Source of the DNA: an uncultured Bacillota bacterium
GTDB taxonomy: Bacteria; Bacillota_I; Bacilli_A; RFN20; CAG-826
DNA: 39,509 nt
Assembly: GCA_937876465.1 (NCBI GenBank)
Contig: CALEHV010000042.1
Coordinates: 1-39,509 of the forward strand
Direction of reading: 5' to 3'
The notes beneath the pieces were generated by a model that was given only the letters and a program-made list of their open reading frames with translations, did no database searches and was not told the DNA's origin. Below, piece after piece: positions 16,680-22,779 of the stretch. Every line of letters starts with the position of its first letter. Positions within the stretch are counted from its first letter, which is position 1. Both the position numbers and the translations under genes were made by a program.

Positions 16680-17317
16680 CAATCTTCAAATAGAATTCTA
16701 CCTAGTCGTATGTGTGTTGTGTCATTTTTAATTGCAACAGTGTAATCGTCTGACATTCCCATAGATAGATAAGGAATTTTAATGTTTAATTTTTGTTCAA
16801 TTTCGTTTCTTACTTTTACAAGTTTTGCAAATTGATCATTTAGAGATTTTTCGTCTGAATATTTAATCGACATCATCATGAATCCGACAAGATTAATGTT
16901 TTTAAATTTCAAGACTTCTTTAACAAAGTTTTCTAAGTCAGGAACTTTAACTCCGTTTTTGCTTTCTTCTCCATTAATTGATACTTCAATAAAACAGTTA
17001 AGCGGTGAAGTACGTTTTTCATCAATGATTTTTGCAAGTTTTAAGGAGTCTAACGAATGCAAGTAATCAATTTTATTGATTATATCTTCTGCTTTGTTAC
17101 GTTGTAAATGACCTATAAAGTGCCATGTAATTATCTCATCTTTTAGGTAAACATATTTGTCTAAAAATGCTTCAGTTCGATTCTCCCCAAAATTGTTGAT
17201 TCCATTAGACAAAAGATCTTTCATTACAGGAACATCAACATATTTTGTTGCCGCAACTAGAGTAACGTTTTTTGGCAAAGTATTTATAAATTCTTTAATA
17301 TCTTTTCTTATTTTCAT
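16679..17317 (-). CDS. yggS: YggS family pyridoxal-phosphate homeostasis protein
   Basis: The 212-aa PLP-binding barrel lacks a catalytic partner domain. The Schiff-base lysine is K25 in LVAATKYV. Family motifs NFGENRTE, WHFIGHLQRNKA, SLDS and SMGMSDDYTVAI are all present. YggS proteins keep free PLP and vitamin B6 pools in balance. The gene starts 1 nt after the stop of the DtxR-type repressor and has no Shine-Dalgarno site, so it is translated from the repressor transcript. That pairing of a metal-responsive repressor with PLP homeostasis is unusual. It is slightly shorter than the 220-235 aa common in the family. Confidence 0.92.
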   Translation of the reverse strand: MKIRKDIKEFINTLPKNVTLVAATKYVDVPVMKDLLSNGINNFGENRTEAFLDKYVYLKDEIITWHFIGHLQRNKAEDIINKIDYLHSLDSLKLAKIIDEKRTSPLNCFIEVSINGEESKNGVKVPDLENFVKEVLKFKNINLVGFMMMSIKYSDEKSLNDQFAKLVKVRNEIEQKLNIKIPYLSMGMSDDYTVAIKNDTTHIRLGRILFED

Positions 17318-17318
17318 A

Positions 17319-17702
17319 TTATTTTTTTAATTTGTTACGTATAGCTTTTAAAGTTTCGTTTGAAATAATGTGTTCGATTTTACAGCAATCTTCTTCTGCA
17401 GTTGATTCGCTAACGCCTAATTCTTTCATTAAATATTCTTTTAAAGTTAAATGAACTCCGTAAACGGATTTCCCAATTTCTGTACCTTTTGAAGTTAATT
17501 TAATTTTTCCATATGGATCTTTTTCAATATAACCTTTTTGGAGCAATTCGTCTGTTGCTTTTGCAACAGCAGGTTTAGAAACTTTTAATAAATTTGCAAC
17601 GTCAACAGATTTAATAGAATCGTTTCCGTTTTTAATTTCTAATAAGTAAATAGCCTCTAAATAATCTTCAACAGCTTTTGTTAAATGAGAATCGTTTTTC
17701 AT
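17319..17702 (-). CDS. DtxR/MntR family metal-dependent repressor
   Basis: At 127 aa this is the short two-domain form, with a winged helix (about 29-75) and a dimerisation/metal domain, but no SH3 domain. Helix-turn-helix: SVDVANLLKVSKPAVAKATDEL. Metal residues are mixed. VEDYLE (D13, E16) is MntR-like, whereas C107-x2-E110-H111 is the DtxR/IdeR pattern, where MntR of Bacillus has Glu in place of that Cys. H84 is another likely ligand. It is divergent from feoAB and its own -10 box lies within an AGTTAA/TTAACT inverted repeat, so it probably represses both sides when iron (or manganese) is sufficient. The ATG follows 6 nt after TGGTATATT, so the mRNA is probably leaderless. Confidence 0.88.
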   Translation of the reverse strand: MKNDSHLTKAVEDYLEAIYLLEIKNGNDSIKSVDVANLLKVSKPAVAKATDELLQKGYIEKDPYGKIKLTSKGTEIGKSVYGVHLTLKEYLMKELGVSESTAEEDCCKIEHIISNETLKAIRNKLKK

Positions 17703-17703
17703 A

Positions 17704-17726
17704 AGTTAAATATACCATGATTAACT
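17704..17726. promoter_or_regulatory. inverted repeat over the repressor promoter (candidate operator)
   Basis: AGTTAA (17704-17709) and TTAACT (17721-17726) flank 11 bp that include the repressor's -10. The half-sites match the ends of the two feo operators, but the spacing is different. This suggests autoregulation. Confidence 0.45.
17709..17717 (-). promoter_or_regulatory. extended -10 promoter of the repressor gene (leaderless)
   Basis: On the minus strand, TG-G-TATATT (17717 to 17709) is followed by the 6 nt TAACTT and the ATG at 17702. Confidence 0.55.
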
Positions 17727-17743
17727 AATTTTTCAATTATAAA

Positions 17744-17763
17744 AAGTTAACCATACTAAACTT
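17744..17763. promoter_or_regulatory. DtxR-type operator, upstream copy
   Basis: AAGTTAACCATACTAAACTT is an imperfect palindrome. It differs at one base from the copy at 17807, 63 bp away (six helical turns). It lies just upstream of the feoA -35 box. Confidence 0.65.
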
Positions 17764-17768
17764 CGATA

Positions 17769-17797
17769 TTGACTTTAGGTATGCGCTAACGTAATAT
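17769..17797 (+). promoter_or_regulatory. feoA promoter
   Basis: TTGACT (17769-17774), 17 bp, TAATAT (17792-17797). It is flanked on both sides by near-identical operators, so a bound repressor would block it. Confidence 0.7.
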
Positions 17798-17806
17798 ATG
17801 AACGTA

Positions 17807-17826
17807 AAGTTAACCATAGTAAACTT
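17807..17826. promoter_or_regulatory. DtxR-type operator, copy abutting feoA
   Basis: AAGTTAACCATAGTAAACTT ends at the base before the feoA ATG; 16 of 20 positions are palindromic. It takes the place of a Shine-Dalgarno site. Its CATAGT lies 6 nt before the ATG, so a second leaderless start is conceivable. Confidence 0.65.
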
Positions 17827-18099
17827 ATGAAAAAAGAAAAACGTAAAGACTTATCAATCGGCCAAGAAGGACATCTATCTGACTTAAAACGTGGTCAAAG
17901 ATGTGTAGTTTTGGACTTCCACAACGATAATGCCGCTCTTAGACGTCACCTTTTAGATATGGGTATTACAAAAGGTGTAGTTATTGAAATTAAGAAAATT
18001 GCCCCTCTTGGAGATCCTGTTGATATCAAGTTACGTGGTTACGAATTATGCATTAGAAAGAAAGATATGTACTCGATTGATGTGAGGGTGGTTGAATGA
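17827..18099 (+). CDS. feoA: FeoA, ferrous iron transport accessory protein
   Basis: The 90-aa protein carries the SH3-like FeoA domain: LSDLKRGQRCVVL, then RRHLLDMGITKGVVIEIKKIAPLGDPVDIKLRGYELCIRK in shortened view (about 37-77). The LxxMG(I/L) and PLGDP signatures are typical. It assists FeoB, probably by modulating the G-domain. An N-terminal basic extension (MKKEKRK) precedes the domain. It overlaps feoB by 4 bases (ATGA). No Shine-Dalgarno site is present, because an operator occupies that position. Confidence 0.93.
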   Translation: MKKEKRKDLSIGQEGHLSDLKRGQRCVVLDFHNDNAALRRHLLDMGITKGVVIEIKKIAPLGDPVDIKLRGYELCIRKKDMYSIDVRVVE

Positions 18100-20159
18100 A
18101 AGTAGCTTTAGTAGGTAATCAAAATTCTGGTAAAACTTCTTTATTTAATTCTCTTACTGGTTCCAATCAATTGATTGGAAATTGGCCTGGAGTCACAATC
18201 GAAAGAAAAGAAGGTATTTTAAAAACAACTAAAGATATTTCGGTTGTTGATTTGCCTGGTATTTATTCTCTTTCTCCATATACATCTGAAGAAGAAGTTT
18301 CACGTCAATTCGTTTTAAACGAAAAACCTGAATTAATAATTAATATATTGGATTCTACATCATTAGAAAGAAGCTTATATTTAACAACTCAATTAATAGA
18401 ACTCGATTGTGACCTTATTTTAGTTTTAAATATGATGGATATTTTGGAGAAAAAAGGTATCAAAATTGATGTTCAAAAATTGTCTGATTTATTAGGTGTA
18501 ACAATCATTCCTGTATCCGCAAAAACTGGAGAAGGAATGAGCACATTAATTGATACTATTGCCAAAGGCAATTATTTAAGAAAAAAAGAAATTAAAATAT
18601 ATCCAAATGATATCGAACAAGTTATAACTCATTTTGGCAAAGAATTCGACAATAATAACAAGCGATTTGCTGCAGTTAAAATGCTTGAACTTGATCGTGG
18701 ATATCGTAATTTTGTTAGCGACGAACACAAAGAAATGATTCGCGATTTAGAAAATAAATACGATATGGATTCCGAGCAACTTATCGCTTCTAAAAGATAC
18801 GATTATATCGAATCGTTAAAGTCTCAATGTATTACAGTTGAGCAACAAAAAGAATCTATAACTGATAAATTGGATAAAGTATTTTTGAATAAATGGGCTG
18901 CAATACCTATCTTCATTTTGATTATGGGAATTGTCTATCTTTTATCGATAGGTATTGTAGGCGGATTAACCTCTCCTTTAATTAGCATTTTATTTAATGG
19001 AGCTACAGCTTCAGAACCTACAAAATTTAACATCATTTTTTATTCATTTGAGTCTGCGATTAACTTCAAAGGTTTAGGTCCTTTCCTTGCAGAGAGCATT
19101 ATAAATGCTGGCGGGCATGCTTGGGCCGCATCATTAGTTAATAACGGCATCATTTCTGGAGTCTCATCAATTTTAAATTTCGTTCCTCAAATCGTGGTTA
19201 TGTTTCTTTGCTTATCTTTGCTTGAAACAACAGGTTATATGTCACGAATTGCGTTCTTTTTAGATCGTGTTTTCCATAAATTCGGTTTAAGTGGAAAATC
19301 ATTAATTCCGTTCATTGTTGGTACCGGTTGTAGTGTTCCGGGAATCATGACTGCACGTATTGTTGATGACGAAAAAGAAAAAGATTCAACAATAGTATTA
19401 ACCCCATTTATTCCTTGTTCAGCAAAACTTCCATTGATTGCATTATTTGCAGGTTTTTTCTTTGGGAATATCGCTTGGTTAATAACTCTTTCGTTCTATA
19501 TTTTCGCAATATTTATCATTTTCACCTTTGGTGCTATATTCAAAAAGTTCTTATTTAAAGGAGAACACGGAACATTTTTAACTGAATTACCTGAATACAA
19601 AACCCCTTCTTTTAAATATGTTATGAGAGATGTTTGGGATAGAACTTGGTCTTTTATAAAAAGAGCAGGAACTGTAATTCTTTTATGTTCAATTATTATT
19701 TGGGTTTCGACTTCATTTACATGGACATTCAACTGTGTTGATGGAACAACCTACACGATTGAACAAAGTATGTTAGCTGGAATTGGAAACGCACTTGCTT
19801 GGGCATTTTATCCTATGCTTGGCGGCAACTGGTCTTGGGGCGCTGCAGTTAGCGCAATTCAAGGTTTGATTGCTAAAGAACAAGTAGTTTCTTCAATGAC
19901 TGTTATTGCTAAAGTTGGGGGTGCTTCAGATGTTTTTGCAGAAGGATCTCACTTTGCATTCTTCAATGGATGGAGTGCATACGCATTCTTAACTTTCAAT
20001 TTATTTACAATGCCATGTATTGGAGCTTTAGGCGCAATGAGAAAAGAATTAAATTCTTTTAAGAAGTTTATTGGCACTATGGGATTTGAAATTGTGTTAG
20101 GTTGGACCTTGGCAACGATAATTGGTTCAATTGGATGGGTGGTGACTGCATTATCATGA
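18096..20159 (+). CDS. feoB: FeoB, ferrous iron transporter
   Basis: The 687-aa protein has a cytosolic GTPase followed by a membrane domain. GTPase motifs: G1 GNQNSGKTS (7-15), G2 NWPGVTIE, G3 DLPGIYSLSPY (about 52-62), G4 NMMD, and G5-like VSAKTGEG. The helical spacer follows. The two Gate domains carry the conserved cysteine motifs GTGCSVPGI and PFIPCSAKLPL. Length is within the Firmicutes range. It is the main Fe2+ importer expected under anaerobic conditions. It overlaps feoA at its start and the small Feo protein at its end, so the three are translationally coupled and controlled by the adjacent repressor. Confidence 0.96.
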   Translation: MKVALVGNQNSGKTSLFNSLTGSNQLIGNWPGVTIERKEGILKTTKDISVVDLPGIYSLSPYTSEEEVSRQFVLNEKPELIINILDSTSLERSLYLTTQLIELDCDLILVLNMMDILEKKGIKIDVQKLSDLLGVTIIPVSAKTGEGMSTLIDTIAKGNYLRKKEIKIYPNDIEQVITHFGKEFDNNNKRFAAVKMLELDRGYRNFVSDEHKEMIRDLENKYDMDSEQLIASKRYDYIESLKSQCITVEQQKESITDKLDKVFLNKWAAIPIFILIMGIVYLLSIGIVGGLTSPLISILFNGATASEPTKFNIIFYSFESAINFKGLGPFLAESIINAGGHAWAASLVNNGIISGVSSILNFVPQIVVMFLCLSLLETTGYMSRIAFFLDRVFHKFGLSGKSLIPFIVGTGCSVPGIMTARIVDDEKEKDSTIVLTPFIPCSAKLPLIALFAGFFFGNIAWLITLSFYIFAIFIIFTFGAIFKKFLFKGEHGTFLTELPEYKTPSFKYVMRDVWDRTWSFIKRAGTVILLCSIIIWVSTSFTWTFNCVDGTTYTIEQSMLAGIGNALAWAFYPMLGGNWSWGAAVSAIQGLIAKEQVVSSMTVIAKVGGASDVFAEGSHFAFFNGWSAYAFLTFNLFTMPCIGALGAMRKELNSFKKFIGTMGFEIVLGWTLATIIGSIGWVVTALS

Positions 20160-20332
20160 GTTTAATAGATATCATTGTTTTGCTTGCTGTTATTCTCGTT
20201 GTTTTTGCAATCATATTTTTTAATTATATTTTTCCAAAAATTAAAGGAGAAAAATCCGCTTGTGCGTCTTGCCCAACTGTAAAAAGAGCAAAAAGACTAG
20301 TAAAAGATTACAAGAAAAGTAAAAAAGAGTAA
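20156..20332 (+). CDS. FeoB-associated Cys-containing membrane protein
   Basis: The 58-aa protein starts MSLIDIIVLLAV and has one membrane helix (about 3-26). A short cytoplasmic tail follows with C-x2-C (SACASCPTVKRAKR) and many lysines. This matches the small Cys-rich proteins commonly found after feoB in Firmicutes. The frame is open further upstream inside feoB, but the ATG at 20156 overlaps the feoB TGA by 4 bases, the usual coupling. The cysteines may bind iron or a cluster; that is inference. Confidence 0.85.
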   Translation: MSLIDIIVLLAVILVVFAIIFFNYIFPKIKGEKSACASCPTVKRAKRLVKDYKKSKKE

Positions 20333-20352
20333 TTAACTTAGTCTTTTATTTT
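20291..20352 (+). terminator. weak candidate terminator of the feo operon
   Basis: AAAAGACTA (20291-20299, inside the last gene) can pair with TAGTCTTTT (20339-20347), followed by ATTTTTT. The 39-nt loop makes this uncertain. Confidence 0.3.
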
Positions 20353-20366
20353 TTAATTATATTTTA

Positions 20367-20372
20367 TATAAT
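20367..20372 (+). promoter_or_regulatory. -10 box of the 300-aa gene, nearly leaderless
   Basis: TATAAT (20367-20372) ends 7 nt before the ATG at 20380. No Shine-Dalgarno site is present. The -35 is weak (TTTTAT at 20344-20349). Confidence 0.5.
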
Positions 20373-20379
20373 TTAGACT

Positions 20380-21282
20380 ATGGACGATATTAAGTCTTTA
20401 TTTGATAAAAAAGAATATAAGGTAGTTGCAGACTTATTGAAGAGTTCAAAAGAGCCTTCAGAAGTTTTAATGCGAATTACTTGTTTAACTATTTTAAACG
20501 AAGATAAAGAAGCTATAAAAGTTATCAATACTTTCCAAAAAGAATTAGAAAAAGTTTATCCTCAAAAACTTATGACAATTCATTTTGAATTGCTTCTCAA
20601 AAATAAGATGTTTAAAGAAGCAAACGAAGCAGTTGCTCACTATAACGAATTGCCATATATTTCTCAGCAAGTTGAAGAAATGTTAAGAGATATGCCTCAA
20701 CGCATTATCGATGAACAAGTAGGTCATAACGTTCAAGAAATCGATATTGATGATGCTTCAAATATTCTAAAAAACGAAAAGGACAATGCAAAATTAGCCC
20801 AAGTTTTGTTTAATTTAAATGCATATAAATTTGAATGGATTAGCGAGGATGTGGTTGATTTTTTAACTAGAAAAGACGTTAATCCAAATTTCAGAGTTTA
20901 CGCTTTAATCTATCTCGTCGATCACGCTTTTAAGCATGATGTTAACTATTTAGGGCGTGATGGTTTAATGGTCGTAAATCCTTCAAAAATTAAACCTCCA
21001 TTTACTTCAAAAACCTTCTATGAAGCAACTGAAATGATAAGCAAAAAAGCAATGCAAAATGTCACGATTAGAGACACAGCTTTACATTTAATAAATTGCT
21101 TAGTGTTGGATTTATATCCAAACGATATAGATTTAGCATCTCCGGATATGCTTTCAGATGCAATAATTTTGATTGCAAAAGATTATATAAAAGAAAGCTA
21201 TAACGAGAGCAACGAAAAGCTCATTGAACTCAAGAACAAAATTCGTAAAATTATTGAGTCAACTCCTGCATTAATAATGTAG
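20380..21282 (+). CDS. helical-repeat protein of unknown function (300 aa)
   Basis: I cannot name the family with confidence. The protein is soluble and almost entirely helical. Its N-terminal half looks TPR-like (KEYKVVADLLKSSKEPSEVL, EAIKVINTFQKEL, MFKEANEAVAHYNELP). The C-terminal half (about 140-300) contains helices such as RVYALIYLVDHAFKHDV and KTFYEATEMISKKAMQN. It resembles proteins of unknown function found upstream of tig in Mollicutes-like genomes, but that is recollection only. It has its own leaderless-type promoter and a terminator, so it is a single-gene transcript. A protein-interaction role is plausible. Confidence 0.75.
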   Translation: MDDIKSLFDKKEYKVVADLLKSSKEPSEVLMRITCLTILNEDKEAIKVINTFQKELEKVYPQKLMTIHFELLLKNKMFKEANEAVAHYNELPYISQQVEEMLRDMPQRIIDEQVGHNVQEIDIDDASNILKNEKDNAKLAQVLFNLNAYKFEWISEDVVDFLTRKDVNPNFRVYALIYLVDHAFKHDVNYLGRDGLMVVNPSKIKPPFTSKTFYEATEMISKKAMQNVTIRDTALHLINCLVLDLYPNDIDLASPDMLSDAIILIAKDYIKESYNESNEKLIELKNKIRKIIESTPALIM

Positions 21283-21308
21283 ATAGTCTCATACATGCAA
21301 ATATACGT

Positions 21309-21340
21309 ATGCTCGTGCTTGTAATTGCCGAGCATTTTTT
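21309..21340 (+). terminator. terminator upstream of tig
   Basis: ATGCTCG (21309-21315) pairs with CGAGCAT (21329-21335), followed by TTTTT. The tig promoter -35 lies in its loop. Confidence 0.8.
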
Positions 21341-21347
21341 ATATACT
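21319..21347 (+). promoter_or_regulatory. tig promoter, interleaved with the upstream terminator
   Basis: TTGTAA (21319-21324), 17 bp, TATACT (21342-21347). The -35 is in the terminator loop and the -10 just follows its T-run. Confidence 0.55.
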
Positions 21348-21386
21348 CTTACATAGTAAATTTAAAAGGAGACATACATAAAATTT

Positions 21387-22748
21387 ATGAAAAGAGTAGT
21401 TAACAAACTCCCAAATTGTAAAGTTGAAGTTGTTTGCGACATCGACACTGCAGTTTGGAAAGAAGCTCAAGAAAAAGCTTTTAAGAAGCTTGCATCTGAG
21501 CTCGAAATCAAAGGCTTCCGTAAAGGCCAAGCTCCAGAAGCAATGGCTCGTAAGCACATTGACCAAGGCAAGATTATTAATGAAGCTATTAATCTTTCCC
21601 TTCAACCAGCTTTCAATGAAGTCTTAAAAGAAGAAGGTCTTGAACCATTCACACAACCTAAGGTTGATGTTACAAAAGTTAGTGATACAGATCTTCAATT
21701 AAAGTTCATCATTGTTGTTGCTCCAGAAGTAAAACTTGGTGAATACAAGAACTTAGGCATTGAAAAAGATAAAGTTTCAGTCACAAAAGCTGAAATTGAT
21801 GTTGAAGTTGAAAAATTAGTCGCACAAAACGCATCATTAGTCGTTACAGACAAAGCTGCAAAGAAAGGCGATACAGTTGTTATCGATTTCTGCGGTTCAA
21901 TTGATGGTGTTGAATTTGATGGTGGCAAAGCAGAAAACTATAGCTTAGAACTCGGTTCAAATTCATTTGTTCCAGGTTTCGAAGATCAATTAGTTGGCGC
22001 TAAAGCAGGAGACAAAGTCTCTGTTAAAGTCACTTTCCCAAAACAATATGTAAAAGAATTAGCTGGAAAAGATGCAGTCTTTGCATGTAAAGTCCACGAA
22101 GTTAAAGAAAAAGTTGTTCCAGAATTAAACGAAGATTTAATTAAAGAACTCGCTATCCCAGAAGTTAAGGATGTTGAAGGTTTACGTAAACATCTCGAAT
22201 CACAAATCAAGGGTGGCAAAGAACAACAAGCAAGTTCAAAGCTTCTTGATGCAATTCTTGATAAGATCGTCGCAAATTCAAAAATTGAAATTGCTGATGA
22301 AATTATTGATGAAGAAACAGCAGGACAACGTAAAAACGTTGAAGCTCAAATGCAACAACGCGGCTTAACATTAGAACAATATTACGAAATCACAGGTTCT
22401 AATGAAGAAAGAATGATGAAAGACTTAAGAGCAGACGCAGAAAGAAATTTACGCGGCATCTTAGTCATGAATGAAATTGCTAAAGTTGAAAAACTTACAG
22501 TTACACAAGCTGAAATCGACTTAGAATTTGCAAACATTGCAAAGCAATACAACATGGAAGTTGAAAAAGTTAAAGAAATTCTTGGCAAAGATATGGCAAG
22601 ATTCGCTAACGAAATTCGCTCACGTAAGATTGCTACATTCTTAGTTATGGCTAACGAAAAGAAAGCAGAAGCAAAAGCTGCTGCTGAAAAACCAGCCGAA
22701 AAGAAACCAGCAGCAAAGAAACCAGCTGCTAAAAAAGCTTCAAAATAA
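21387..22748 (+). CDS. tig: trigger factor (ribosome-associated chaperone and PPIase)
   Basis: The domains are in the normal order. The N-terminal ribosome-binding domain has the signature FRKGQAPEAMARK (about 48-60). The FKBP-type PPIase domain follows (KGDTVVIDFCGSIDGVEF, then LGSNSFVPGFEDQLVGAK, about 160-205). The C-terminal chaperone arms run to about 425. The protein ends in a low-complexity Lys/Ala/Pro tail (PAEKKPAAKKPAAKKASK), which most trigger factors lack. Length is 453 aa. The Shine-Dalgarno site AAAAGGAG lies 15 nt from the ATG, unusually far. An in-frame ATA at 21378 is 6 nt from it and would add MKF at the N-terminus. Confidence 0.95.
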   Translation: MKRVVNKLPNCKVEVVCDIDTAVWKEAQEKAFKKLASELEIKGFRKGQAPEAMARKHIDQGKIINEAINLSLQPAFNEVLKEEGLEPFTQPKVDVTKVSDTDLQLKFIIVVAPEVKLGEYKNLGIEKDKVSVTKAEIDVEVEKLVAQNASLVVTDKAAKKGDTVVIDFCGSIDGVEFDGGKAENYSLELGSNSFVPGFEDQLVGAKAGDKVSVKVTFPKQYVKELAGKDAVFACKVHEVKEKVVPELNEDLIKELAIPEVKDVEGLRKHLESQIKGGKEQQASSKLLDAILDKIVANSKIEIADEIIDEETAGQRKNVEAQMQQRGLTLEQYYEITGSNEERMMKDLRADAERNLRGILVMNEIAKVEKLTVTQAEIDLEFANIAKQYNMEVEKVKEILGKDMARFANEIRSRKIATFLVMANEKKAEAKAAAEKPAEKKPAAKKPAAKKASK

Positions 22749-22779
22749 AAAAATAAAATCTAAATAAGGAGGAAATTTT

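Noticed and set aside
20102..20155. Longer start for the small Feo membrane protein inside feoB
   Set aside because: The ATG at 20156 overlaps the feoB stop by 4 bases and begins directly with the membrane helix.
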